A DNA stretch of 64,000 nucleotides from contig OZ022341.1 of the NCBI GenBank assembly GCA_963989245.1, forward strand, positions 75,642,832 through 75,706,831, read 5' to 3'. The notes beneath the pieces were generated by a model. The model made no database searches, was not told the DNA's origin, and was given only the letters and a program-made list of their open reading frames with translations. A program made the position numbers and the translations under genes. This document shows positions 42,531 through 53,296 of this stretch, in pieces. This DNA comes from Nansenia antarctica. Lineage: Eukaryota; Chordata; Actinopteri; Argentiniformes; Microstomatidae. Numbering within the stretch: the stretch's first letter is position 1; every line of letters begins with the position of its first letter.

Positions 42531-43800
42531 GGTCGACAACATTAAACAGCTTTTCACTTTTTTATTGCTGAGGCACAATATATATTAGTTAAATATACAC
42601 TCAAATTAAAATAAATGAAAATAAAACTCCTGCTGACTGAGGCACAATATACATATATATAATATTACAGTGAAATATACACTCAAATAAAAATAAATAA
42701 AAATAAAACTCCCACCTCAGCAATTATTTAGCAAAAAGATCAGCATATTTGCCTTCTCTGGCAAAATACGACACCTCTTGACTTTTTTATTGTCATTTTG
42801 ACTTTTTTTTTGTTTTGACATAATTGTCTAATGGCACAGATTTATAAACATAAAGTAAACAAATATTGTTTTCACGTCACTTTACCTGAAACAGGGAGAT
42901 TCCACAGTGGAAAAGGAATGCAGTCCCTTGACCACAAACCTGGTAACAGCCCTGTGAATTTCCTCCACCTTGTCTTTGGTCAAAGTTCCCTTCTTTGCCA
43001 AGGTGAATGGCGTCTCTGATGCTGTAGCTGGAGAGCCAACTATATAAACATAGGTTAAATAATGTTACTGTAGCTAAATATTTGCTGCTGCCTGTCTTGG
43101 ATAGGACCCTCTTGAATAAGATGTGTTTAATCTCTCAAATCCTTTCCTGGTTAAATAAAACAAAACAAGAAATCATTTAATAGAGGGCAAATAGCCTACT
43201 TAATAAACGCAGGATTTGCGATCAACGGTTAGGCTACATTGGGACTGCCGATGAAAACTAGCTTTGGCTAACTCTAGTGCATTTACATTGATAGAAAGAT
43301 TGGAAACAGACTTGTTGATTAATGTCCACTGTCCCCCTCTTTAAATAAATAAACGGAAACATTACTAACCTGAGGAAATGCTGCTGTCATCATCCTCAAT
43401 GGGAATGGCGGTCTCCCCCTCCCCCTCTCCGGGACTGCTTGAGGTGCTTGCTGCTGCTGAGGTGCTTGCCGAAGGGTTGCGCAAGCTGTCAAACACGGTG
43501 CACCCTTCTACCCTTAAATGTATCCCGTGCGTTGCCAGGTGTTTCATCAAGTTAGATGTGTTCCCTGCTCTACACGCGAATGATTTTAAGCATTTTGAGC
43601 ACTTCGCGTTGTTTTCGTCGAGTCGGGTGAAATGCAGCCACACTTTAGAACGCTTCATTAGGGCCTTCGGCATTCTCTGTGACCTCGTAGCTAGCGAAAT
43701 TCGATAATATGATGATGATAATAATAATAATACAATTCAGATAATATAATAATTTAGTATATATGCTTTCACTCACTCTTCTTAACTTGTAACACAACTG
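42531..43800 (-). mobile_element. hAT-F fragment with BED zinc finger
   Basis: The minus-strand N-terminal exon (43372-43673) is followed by a GTTAGTAA donor and sequence without a recognisable catalytic domain down to about 42531. No clear terminal repeats, so only a fragment or deletion derivative. Confidence 0.55.
43372..43673 (-). CDS. BED-type zinc-finger exon of a hAT transposase
   Basis: MPKALMKRSKVWLHFTRLDE, then a C-x2-C...H-x4-H-type BED finger (AKCSKCLKSFACRAGNTSNL, MKHLATHG), then a serine-rich acidic tail (STSSSPGEGEGE). BED fingers bind the transposon ends. The usual next exons (catalytic D residues, hATC) are not found in this copy. It could also be an exon of a domesticated ZBED protein. 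Confidence 0.65.
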
Positions 43801-43911
43801 CTCAGCTCACTACCACGACACGCACTGAGTGGAAATTTAACAGGCGATGTCATGTCACGAGTCACCAGTTGACAGTTGCATGACACCGGACACCAGGGGG
43901 GTGTGAAGCGT

Positions 43912-44432
43912 AGTGATGGCGAGATGAAGCTTTCCATCCAATTGCGTCACACATACGCCGAAGCTTCGTGTTGCTTTATTTGCTCTACTGCGCCATCAAG
44001 TGGACAATAAATGTATAGCAGGCAGAGTGATAATGACACCGTGGCTTTGGTGTGTGAAGCTTTGAATTGAATAAATGTGCTTGTGTTACTAGGAACAACA
44101 TTTTATTCATTTTTATTTAAAAATAACAACTTCTCCACAGTGCTGGGCTTCAGGCGGTTTCTTTTTTTTTTAGAAGATTTCACCTGCTTTTGAAAAGATC
44201 CTTTCACAGGGCACAGATGAAGCTGGGATGCATAGAAAAACAACGGCAAGTTTATACAAATTAGGATACACATTTTTGTGTTCTTCCCAATACTGTAGGG
44301 GGTTCTGTATCCTTTCGATGTTTGGTTCACCCAGGTAGGTCTGGACCTCCACTGTTGCGTCTGCAGTTCCATTTTGGGTCCTCGTCTGCAGGACTGTGGT
44401 GTCTAAACGACGCCACAGTTTGTTACCTAAGA
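43912..44432 (-). pseudogene. hAT-E transposase last exon (hATC) and 3' end
   Basis: On the minus strand an acceptor (GTCTTAG) opens an exon reading NKLWRRLDTTVLQTRTQN, YLGEPNIERIQNPLQYWEEH, LCIPASSVPCERIFSKAGEI, then a premature stop, and KKRNRLKPSTVEKLLFLNKN. This is the hATC dimerisation domain at the end of hAT transposases. The upstream exons of the same gene lie at 56096-57243, separated by the inserted hAT-A composite. A possible 3' terminus is TAGTGATGGCGAG near 43913. Confidence 0.75.
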
Positions 44433-44874
44433 CTAGGGCTGGGCAAACGATACAAATTTATTTTTCGATAATCGCAAGAATTAACGATCAATTATCGATT
44501 AATTGATAAGCTTTTTTTCCATAAAAAAAAAAAACTAGGGCAGAAATAACAAGCATGTTTTCCTTGGGGAAAAAACTTTATTTGTGTTGCTATTGCACAC
44601 ATTCATTCATTCATTCACATTCAAACTAGACACTACAGTCAGATAACAATCCTCTTAAACAAGGCAGTGAGTAGCCTAAATTGTTTAACTTAAACACATT
44701 TTACGTTATAAATAAAAATATAGAAAATAAGTAAGTCACCATAGGAGCAGTAAAAAAACAGTTACTCACAAATAGGAGGATGACTGAAAACGTTAGTGTC
44801 CTTAAGAGCGTCCAGCTTAACTTAAATGTAAACTCCAGCGAGAGACTGTAGGCGGCAGGCCTACTGGTTCTTGT

Positions 44875-45606
44875 TCAGAAAGATGATCATGTTCAGGGGT
44901 GAGAGATGAACGCAATCTGGTGACAGTTAGGCCAGCCGCAGAAAACACTCGCTCCGAGGACACCGAGGTTGCGGGGATGCAGAGGTAGGTCCGTGCTAAT
45001 TTGGCCAACCTAGGAAACCTTCTTTCGTTCAATTTCCACCAGTCAGTTGGGTCGCAGTTCAGGCCCGCAGAAGGCTCCCTCAGAAAGGTGCAAACTTCTG
45101 TTTCGATGGGGATGTCAGCAGCAGCGCCTGCTGCGTATTGCTCCCCGAGGAGCTGTGCCATGGCGCTGACCGGAGCAGGTGCTCCTGCTGGGGCTCCTTC
45201 GTCCTCCTCAGAGTCGGGCGGCATGGCCTCATCTCCTCCAGCCAGTGGGATAGGGCCTTCCATCTCCACTGACTGTCCAAGTTTGAGCAGTTTGTTCTTT
45301 GCGGCCTCTCTCTGTGCATCCGTAAGAAATGGCAGGTGTTTGACGTGGATCCAACATTGATGAGATGATGGGTGCGGATGACACCAACTCCTCAGATTCG
45401 ACCTGAATAAATAATGAAAAAGAATAATCAATTGGCAAATCAGAAAAAATGGCAACTCTGTACTGATTCAGGAAAAGGCCTACAATTTTTAACCCTACCT
45501 AACACATACCTTCATTCGGTGGCTGAGGGAAGACCGCACTTTGGCCTTGAATTCAGCGCATCTGGCCCCGTCATTTTCATTACGCAGGAGATGGGTGTTG
45601 AGGAGG
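44875..45606 (-). pseudogene. hAT-A transposase C-terminal exons (hATC)
   Basis: Minus-strand exon 45510-45606 (LLNTHLLRNENDGARCAEFK) with a GTATGTG donor, then an exon from 45402 (VESEELVSSAP; KHLPFLTDAQREAAKNKLLK; WWKLNERRFPRLAKLARTYL; SVSSERVFSAAGLTVTRLRS). The WWK and SSERVFS motifs define the hAT dimerisation domain. Small frame changes near 45340 (LDPR to KHLPF) and near the end make it inactive. Confidence 0.75.
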
Positions 45607-45673
45607 CTGTAACATTAGGCAAGACATGTTTGTTTTTAAAGCATTTCATACACAAGGTAATTCAAATAAATGC

Positions 45674-46366
45674 AGTGTTTCCTCTATATGCATTTATTCG
45701 TGGCGGGCCGCCACGAATGAATTTCCTCCGCCACTAATTGATTCAGACAGTCCACTTTGATTCAGGCTGCGCAGAAAGGCAGCGAGTTATTATGACCGGA
45801 GAACAGAAAAAAAAAGCAGATTGAAGCTAGATTTAGGCCGCTTCCAGACCAACATTTCGTTACGATTTAGGGGTAGTTATTTACAATTTGTTACAATGTT
45901 GCAATTAACCTCGTCGCTTGTGTTCGCACTGCAATCGAGACTGAATCGCTCTCAACAGGCGCGCGCGCTTTCAAAACAGTTTTGTGATTGGTCCGAATTT
46001 AGCGGGACATTTGGATTTCTCTCCTCCCGTCGCCGGTGCCTTCAATCCCGTAAACGTATCCTAATCGAAAATGCAACATCATCAGCGACGACTGTGGGTT
46101 ATTGCATTTACTGCTGTTCTCTGGTTCATGTTCTTATACCAGTGCTCCAAGGACGTGTCGTCCATATAAGCATAGTAAGCAGTGCTTACCCAACGAAAAA
46201 ATAAAAAAGGACAGTGAAAATATTAAAATAAAAGTGCATGTAACCGTTTGTTTGTTTTCATTAAAAGAGTCGTATTTTAGGTCCCAGGGCAGCAGGAGTC
46301 ATTCATTTTGATGCCACCTGCATGAGTAAGCACTCGCTATTCTGCTTGCTTGCATTGCGTTGCATT
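45674..46366. other. Sequence with CAGTGTTTCC end, no gene
   Basis: Starts CAGTGTTTCCTCTATATGC (Charlie/hAT-like end, also at about 40060) inside a hAT-A intron and includes GTGGCGGGCCGCCACG, a short palindrome. A right-hand end was not found. No coding sequence is recognised. Confidence 0.45.
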
Positions 46367-46367
46367 A

Positions 46368-46918
46368 TAAGCTAGGGGTGGGCAAACGATCAACATTTTT
46401 TGTTCGATCATCGTAACGAATTAACGATCAATTATCGATCAATCAATAAGGTTTTTTTTTCATAAAAAAAATAAATAAATAATCCGGTTTCAGACGGTTT
46501 TGATAAAAAAACGTTTCTATTTTTATAAACCCCGGTTTTCGGTATAACCGAAAAACCGTCCATCCCTAGTTGGGTCGCAGTTCAGGCCCGCAGAAGGCTC
46601 CCTCAGAAAGGTGCAAACTTGTCAGCAGCAGCGCCTGCTGCGTATTGCTCCCCGAGGAGCTGTGCCATGGCGCTGACCGGAGGTCAGGTTACACTAACGT
46701 ACGGGAACTTCCGTCATGCCGTACTGCGTTGCGAATTTCAATGCGAAGGCAAATGCAAAGTTCATTTCTCACACATAACGTGGACAAACTAATTTCCATT
46801 ATTATTATTATTATTATTATAAAAAAAAAAGAAAAAAAGATTATCGAGCAAAATATTTTGTGATCGACCAAGACCTTATCGATCAATTAATCGATCATCG
46901 ATCATCGATGCCCACCCC
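46368..46918. mobile_element. Small hAT-A derivative
   Basis: Ends TAGGGGTGGGCAAACG and GATGCCCACCCC, with near-duplicate TTATAAGC/CTATAAGC flanks. It contains a piece of the hAT-A C-terminal exon (46568-46680, matching 45053-45180) joined to the hAT-A 5' region. Confidence 0.8.
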
Positions 46919-47282
46919 TATAAGCACTTCTCTCTCTGCTGTCCCTCGCGTACATTCGAATGCGTGAAAATGTCTTTTTTATTTTTTCCGATGCTTCAGC
47001 CCGCTGTTTAATGTGGCCAGATTAAGCATTGGTGTAACGGATCACGGAAATTGCTTCACTCCTGTTTCAGACGCCACCCCCCAAATGTCCAGACTGCAGG
47101 CAGTATCTGGATGACACTGACCTCAAGTTGTTTACGGGAGATCCTGATACTGCGGTGAGGAACTTAAGCCCAAGTGGGGAAAAGGGTAAAGTGTGTTGGC
47201 AACTAATTCCTTCAGTGGGACAAGTGTTACCTGGTAAAATAGCATGTCACAGTTAATTAAATTTGACTTTAATGTTAGTTGT

Positions 47283-47755
47283 TAGGGATGCTCCGATCTG
47301 GATTTTTGGGGCCGATACCGATCACCGATTTTTTTCCTCAAGATCAACCGATACCGATACCGATTTTTTTTTAAATACATAACTGTAGGCCTACTGACTG
47401 GATAGCCTACATATTTTTAGCTTTTTAGACAAAAGTTTTGATCCATTAGGCACCAAGCAAACGCAGACCCATTTTTATGGCATAGTAAAGGTCTGGCCTA
47501 TCACCCAGTTAGGGCCTGAAGCCCAAGTCAGTCGATATGGCTGTATAAAAGACATCATAAACGTGGCCTTCATGGTTTACATACTGTTACGTCCTCCTAT
47601 GTTTTCTGTTCAGTTATCTGTCTTCCCCAGGAAAAAAAAAAAAAAAAAAAAAAAATCGGTTTTTGCGATCGGCCATTTTTGCCGATCACCGATCGAGTCA
47701 TTTGGAGTGAAATCGGCCGATTTAAATCGGTGGCCGATAAATCGGAGCATCCCTA
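47283..47755. mobile_element. hAT MITE in dnmt1 intron
   Basis: TAGGGATGCTCCGAT to ATCGGAGCATCCCTA, flanked by perfect TTAGTTGT (47275-47282 and 47756-47763). The interior is rich in CCGAT words. No ORF. Confidence 0.95.
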
Positions 47756-48248
47756 TTAGTTGTATTCCCTATATCAGCATTGAATGCCTGAGGCTTATCT
47801 AAACTTGTATGCTTTCAGTTGGATGAGCCAGAAATGTTAACAGATGAGAGACTCTCCCTGTTCGACTCAAATGAGGATGGCTTTGAGAGTTATGAAGACT
47901 TACCCCAGCACAGGATCACAAACTTCAGGTAATGAGCGCTCCCAGTTTACGTCAAGCAAAATGTGGTGCCCCTTGTGCTGTCGCAATACTGTACACGGCA
48001 TAACAGTATCTGCTTTGTGCTCTCACCTTAGTAAAAGAGAAGTGTGATTTTTTTTATTTATTACAGTGTCTATGATAAGCGTGGCCACCTTTGTCCATTT
48101 GACTCTGGGCTGATTGAGAAGAATGTAGAGCTGTACTTCAGTTGCGCAGTCAAGCCCATCTACGATGACAACCCCTGCATGGATGGTAAGAGGAAGTTGC
48201 ACTGGTCATTTTCACAGAACTGTCTATTTAGTCCATCCTCTGTAATAT

Positions 48249-48640
48249 TGTAACTGCAGGGTGGAGTGTACTCCCGACCGCTAGGGGGCGATAGTATTGG
48301 TTTATGTGTTTAGTACTCTCTGTTAAGAGGTTAGAGTTAGGAGAAGTTGTGGCGGCCATTGTGGATGCCAGGTGGTCCGAGGATACACGCTGTTTCTCCT
48401 CTCTCTTTAGGACGTGTTTGCCTGTTATACGTAAGTCTGTTATTAGTTATATGTATCTTATTATCAGATTGTGGTTAACAGTAATCGTTCATGTTTGTTT
48501 ATATCTTGTTATGTATGTCTTGTTTTGGTAATTGTATTTACTCATACGCTGTATTCCCACCCACAGGGTGTTGACATCTTTGTCTGAATAAATATTATAA
48601 ACCGACATTGAGGAGTCTTCTTCAGTAACCCACTTTGGAA
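48249..48640 (+). repeat. LTR-like insertion in dnmt1 intron
   Basis: A TGTAACTGCAGGGTGGAG start, a CTAGGGGGCGATAG segment and an AATAAA near 48588 within about 390 bp resemble a solo LTR of a Gypsy or BEL type. Its ends and target duplication were not settled. Confidence 0.4.
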
Positions 48641-48712
48641 TCATTGATTGACTGACTACATATTTGCACAACACTTATCTTCTAGGTGGAGTTCCTGCCA
48701 AAAAGCTTGGTC

Positions 48713-48899
48713 CGGATCGCCCTCCACGGTTCGGAACGCATGTGTACCGCGGATCAATTGCAAAATGTTAACAAGTAATAATATTACTTAATATTAGTTA
48801 ATATCTCTTGTAAATCACAATGTAGAGTTGCCATGAAAAGATAGACGCGACAGTTGCGGGCTTTGTTTGACTCTAAAGCGCAATGATAGGTTGATAATG
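48713..48899 (+). mobile_element. hAT-B subterminal segment
   Basis: Matches 51299-51484 (GATCGCCCTCCACGG through GATAGGTTGATAATG). It directly follows the broken dnmt1 exon. Confidence 0.9.
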
Positions 48900-49208
48900 A
48901 AAAAAAATCCCTGGTTTATGGGCGTCAGTAGAATGGCATCTTTTACAAGCTGACTGGGTTTCAGAGCACTCGTTTAGGAGCATCCCTCCTTAATTAAAAA
49001 CCCTTTTGTGTGTTTCCTTTCAGAAAGAGAGAGGGAGAGAGAAAGAGCGGGGGAGAGAGAGGGAGAGAGAGAGAGAGGAGGGGAAAAGACATACAGAGAC
49101 AGACTTATGGAGACAGTGAGGGAGAGAGAGAGGGAGAGAAATAGAGAGAGAGGGAGAAAGAGAGAGAGTGAGAGTGAGATGGAGAGAGAGAGAGGAGGGG
49201 AAAAGACA

Positions 49209-49251
<43 letters not shown>

Positions 49252-49655
49252 GGGAAAAGACATACAGAGACAGACTTATGGAGACAGTGAGGGAGAGAGA
49301 GACAGAGAGTGAGACAGAGACAGAGAGAGAGGGAGAGGGAGACAGAGGGAGAGGGAGACAGAGAGAGAGGGAGACAGAGAGAGAGGGAGACAGAGAGAGC
49401 AGAGATATCTATTAATTACACCTGCCATTAACAGGGCTCTCTTAGGGACTGTGGTGGGGGAGGGGAGGGAGGGGGGGGGGGGGTGATAGTTAAAAGCTTG
49501 ATGGTATTGAGTGGGGAGGGTGGGGGGGGTTGGTGAAAGATGTCTGTTCATCATTGTAGGGGTTTCCTCTGCCTCCTTCTGTGTGAGTGTTTCATTTTAT
49601 ATATGTGTGTGTGTGTGTGGCTGTGTGTGTGTGTGTGGCTGTATGTGTGTGTGGC

Positions 49656-49692
<37 letters not shown>

Positions 49693-49850
49693 GTTACTGT
49701 CCAGTGTTTCTGTGTGTGTGTGTGTGTGTGTGAGTGTGTGTGTGTGTGTGAGGCTGTCTCAGACATGATTGAACAGTCCCGCGCCCCCTTACTGATTACC
49801 TTCATGTAGAACAAGTTGATATTGACTAGAGTGACTGATGGCTGGGGCCT

Positions 49851-49890
<40 letters not shown>

Positions 49891-49989
49891 ACTCACAGCC
49901 ACACACACTCACATTCACACACACACAGCCACACACACACAGTCATACACACACAGCCACGCACCACACAGCCACACACACACACACAG

Positions 49990-50041
<52 letters not shown>

Positions 50042-50051
50042 CCACACACAG

Positions 50052-50097
<46 letters not shown>

Positions 50098-50228
50098 CCA
50101 CACACGCCTCCTCTCTCCCATCCTGCACCTCTACGTTCTCGACAACAAATACAATCAACTCAACTCTCTCTTCTCTGTGTCCCCTCTTTATCTCCCCTCC
50201 CCCCCTCTCTCTCCCCCCCTACCTCCCC
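48900..50228. repeat. GA, GT and CA microsatellites
   Basis: GA-rich array 49022-49402, G-rich 49450-49535, GT arrays 49600-49752 and CA arrays 49850-50095, the last with AGCCACA interruptions. Unique sequence around 49403-49440 may be esrrg intron. The long open frames here are repeat artefacts. Confidence 0.9.
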
Positions 50229-50245
50229 TCCCTCCCTCCTCCCAG

Positions 50246-50700
50246 GCTTCTCTGCAGAATGTCCAGCAACAAAGACCGCCACAACATCGAGTCCAGTTGC
50301 CCCTCCTCCTACAACATCAAGACCGAACCCTCCAGCCCCGCCTCCCTGGCCGACAGCATCAACCACCACAGCCCCGGGGGGTCCAGCGACGCCTCAGGCT
50401 CCTACTCCTCCACCATGAACGGTAGCAGCCACCCCCACAACGGCCTGGACTCCCCCACCCTGTACGGGCCGGGGGCCGGGGGTTTGGGCCCGGGCGCTGG
50501 GGGCGGAGGAGGAGGGGCAAACAAACGGTACGAGGACTGCTCCAGCACCATCGGGGAGGAGTCTCAGATCAAGTGCGAGTACATGCTGAACTCCATGCCC
50601 AAGCGGCTGTGTCTGGTGTGCGGGGACATCGCTAGCGGCTACCACTACGGCTTGGCCTCCTGCGAGGCCTGCAAGGCCTTCTTCAAGATGACCATCCAAG
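50246..50700 (+). pseudogene. esrrg: Estrogen-related receptor gamma exon (first zinc finger)
   Basis: A single exon after CTCCCAG. The frame gives LLCRMSSNKDRHNIESSCPS, an AF-1 region with IKTEPSSPASLADS and HHSPGGSSDASGSYSSTMNG, a glycine-rich insert (GPGAGGGGGG), IKCEYMLNSMPKRLC, and the first nuclear-receptor zinc finger (CLVCGDIASGYHYG, CEACKAFFK), ending MTIQ. ERR proteins are orphan nuclear receptors that bind DNA as transcription factors. The wording is nearest ERR-gamma. Two changes stand out: YHYGL for the usual YHYGV and FFKM for FFKR. The second finger and ligand domain are absent, so this is probably an isolated captured exon, though it could belong to a larger gene off this window. 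Confidence 0.75.
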
Positions 50701-51258
50701 GTTGGCTTCAACTCTCTCTCCTCCTTCCACTATCTCTCTTCCACTCTCTCCTCTCTCTCTCCTCTCCTCCTCTCCTCTCTCTCCTCTCTTCAAGAGGACC
50801 ATCCAAGGTTGTCTCTGTCTCTCTCTCTCTCTCCTCCTTTCCTCCTCTCTCCTCCTCTCTCCTCCTCGAATGTCTCCCCTCTCCTCTCTCCTCCTCTCTC
50901 CTCAAACATCTCATTCTCCTCTCTCCTCTCCTCTCTCTCTCCTCTCTCTCCTCTCCTCCTCCCAAACGTCCTCTCCTCTCTCCTCTCCTCTCCTCTTCTC
51001 CTCTCTCCTCTCTCCTCTCTCCTCTCTCCTCTCCTCTCTCCTCCTCTCTCTTCCCCTCCCCCCGAACGTCCCCCCTCCTCCCTCCGTAGCTCTCTCCATC
51101 GCTCTCGGAGTCAGGGGTCAGGGGTCAGGGGTTAGGGGGGGTGTTTACTGACATAGGAGCACCCCACGCCCCACTCCTGTTCCCTTGTCTGTATCCACAC
51201 GCACACACGCGTACACGCAGACATACGTATGCACACAAACACACACATGTACACACAC
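50701..51258. repeat. CT-rich array with a copy of the exon end
   Basis: CTCTCCTC repeats (50705-51080). At 50788-50812 TTCAAGAGGACCATCCAAGG repeats the end of the esrrg exon with the normal AGG (Arg) codon. It ends with AGGGGTCAGGGGTCAGGGGT and a CA-rich stretch. Confidence 0.85.
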
Positions 51259-52027
51259 TAGGGGTGTAACGGATCACGGAAATTCCGTGATCCGTTCGGA
51301 TCGCCCTCCACGGTTCGGAACGCATGTGTACCGCGGATCAATTGCAAAATGTTAACAAGTAATAATATTACTTAATATTAGTTAATATCTCTTGTAAATC
51401 ACAATGTAGAGTTGCCATGAAAAGATAGACGCGACAGTTGCGGGCTTTGTTTGACTCTAAAGCGCAATGATAGGTTGATAATGCGAAAGAAAAAGAATCC
51501 GTTGTTTGCTCACTACACGTGGAGCTGGGAATCCACAACAACAAGGCTGCGTTCGTAAATCCGCTCTGGAATCTGATCAGCGGTCAAGGAACGCCTCTTG
51601 TCCAATCAAATTACTTGGTCGCTTTATGACGTCGGACCCAGTGTGCGCTCCGGCGCTCTCAAAGCGAATTTACGAACGCGGCCCAAGTGTATCATGTTAC
51701 GATGTTCGGCGGAGAAGAACTCGAAATGCCTCCCTCATTTAAATCCCATGTATGGGAGCACTTTGGCTTCTCTGTCAACTATGACGGGAGGCACGAAAAA
51801 GGTAGCTCGACAACTTCTGATAATGTAGGCATTTTTTTCATACCATGTTCAAAATAAGGGTTCACTTTATTATTTAGTTAAAAGTGGCATAAAACATGTT
51901 TATTCATCTGCTTTAAAGAGCCCAGTGACTCACTGCTGCAACCAGGCGCCTCCCTCTCTACTGTATTTCAGTATAATTATGTAATGTTTGAGTGTAGAAT
52001 ATGTTATATATATATTATATAGATATG

Positions 52028-52076
<49 letters not shown>

Positions 52077-52261
52077 CCCGTTTTGACATCTTGAATGTTG
52101 TTGGTTTTTGTCACATAGTAAAAGTGGGTTTTTTACAGAATTCAAGGAAAAAGCAGTTTTTAAAAAAACAAAAATGTTTTGTGTTGATCCGAAAAATGAT
52201 CCGATCCGTGACTCAAAAACCGTGACCCGATCCGTGAGTTAGGTGATCCGTTACACCCCTA
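51259..52261 (+). mobile_element. Non-autonomous hAT-B copy
   Basis: TAGGGGTGTAACGG to CCGTTACACCCCTA, 1.0 kb. It holds the start of the hAT-B transposase (ELEMPPSFKSHVWEHFGF), a small inverted-repeat insert (51546-51685, ends GCGTTCGTAAAT/ATTTACGAACGC) and a TA repeat (52000-52073). It has no matching target duplication of its own; its right end seems to serve the larger composite. Confidence 0.8.
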
Positions 52262-53296
52262 GTAAGCATGCTTACAGCCAATCAGTAGTTCGTTCATTCC
52301 GATAAGAGCTACTGATTGGCTCTTATCACTTTCAAGTTCACTTAAGTTTCACACTACTTTCTCTCGCCCGGCAGAATAGCTTGCTACCTAGCTCAAACGA
52401 TCTAAATAATAATAATCAATAAGGATTTTTAAACTTGCTTGATTTTGTGAATTTGGACATTACTGTCAGCGACCTAAAGGGATTTCGTAGACTGGACTGG
52501 AAAGGCCGGCCGAAGCCACCGGTCACCGATCTTCACACCCAGAAAGGGAGAGTCGCTAGGGGATACAGCAAGCCTGGTATGAGCGGTTTATATGATTTAT
52601 ATGATTCGCGAGGCTGGTGGCGATCTGTGCTTGTTTATATGGTTTGAGTGCTGCTGGTTATGGCTTCTTATTTAAGACTTCCTCTGCTTAATCAATCAAT
52701 CAGAGAGCTGCTTAATCAATCGCTGAGATAGGCCTAATGTCGCTGTCCGTGCCTTCTGGACCAAAAGTGTTTGAGAGAGAGCTGCTTAATCAATCGCTGA
52801 GATAGGCCTAATGTCCGCTGTCCATGCCAGTGGTTCTGGACCAAAAGTGTTTTGAGAGAGATAGAGAGGGAGGGTTTAATGTGATGTCAAGTGCCTATGT
52901 GACAAAGTGTGAAAAGAAAGTGTGTTGTGAGTTTACTATGGAGGATGGAAACGGTGTGTGTCTGTGTTGTGTGTGTGTGTGCGTTTGCGATGTTGAAACT
53001 GGACTTGTCGATTTCAGCAGGCTGGCTACTTGAAAAGATCTTGGTTCAAAAAAGATTGAACAATGAGCACCCCTGATATAGTCGAAACTGGCAACTGTTT
53101 TTGTTTTGTTTTTGGTAGGCCTAATCTGATCACAAAGTGACACTACAGTTTATTAGCGGGTTCTAGGGCATCAAAATTGCATTTCCTTGAAACTGTCTAT
53201 ATCTTATGCTTACCCAATCTAAAAGCTCACGGCACGTGCCTGCAGTGCTCAGTATAGAGTATTTTAAATGAACATTCGTAATGTATGTCTCTGATG
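52262..53296. other. Spacer with duplication and possible 5' exon
   Basis: CCAATCAGTAG...CTACTGATTGG (52278-52320) forms an inverted pair. Around 52430-52578 is a GC-richer stretch ending at a GTATGAG donor-like site. 52700-52860 holds two copies of AGAGAGCTGCTTAATCAATC to GGACCAAAAGTGTTT. No protein is recognised. Confidence 0.45.

Larger units (their letters stand above)
47071..48712 (+). pseudogene. dnmt1: dnmt1 fragment: four exons of the RFTS domain
   Basis: Part of the replication-foci targeting domain of DNA (cytosine-5)-methyltransferase 1. Exons 47071-47154 (TPPPKCPDCRQYLDDTDLK), 47819-47928 (LDEPEMLTDERLSLFDSNED), 48067-48185 (VYDKRGHLCPFDSGLIEKNV; AVKPIYDDNPCMDG) and 48686-48712 (GVPAKKLGP, cut). 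All have correct splice sites and phases and no stops, about 112 residues. The catalytic, CXXC and BAH parts are absent. hAT-B sequence abuts it on both sides. Introns contain a hAT MITE and an LTR-like piece. It cannot encode an enzyme. Confidence 0.85.
47030..52261 (+). mobile_element. hAT-B composite with captured gene fragments
   Basis: The left end TGGTGTAACGGATCACGG (canonical TAGGGGTGTAACGG lacking three bases) and the right end CCGTTACACCCCTA are flanked by TTAAGCAT (47022-47029) and GTAAGCAT (52262-52269). Contents: dnmt1 exons 47053-48712, hAT-B subterminal DNA 48713-48899, simple repeats, an esrrg exon, and a second hAT-B 5' end at 51259 running to the common right end. No transposase. 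See the findings for the capture argument. Confidence 0.6.

Noticed and set aside
49008..50425. Open frames rich in RE, VC or HT dipeptides
   Set aside because: Translations of GA, GT and CA microsatellites, not genes.
50702..51151. Serine/leucine-rich frames downstream of the esrrg exon
   Set aside because: They read through CT-rich simple sequence after a plausible splice donor.
51259..52261. Independent hAT-B insertion
   Set aside because: Ends are complete but the flanks (ACACACAC and GTAAGCAT) do not match, whereas the right flank matches the one at 47022-47029; treated as part of the larger composite.
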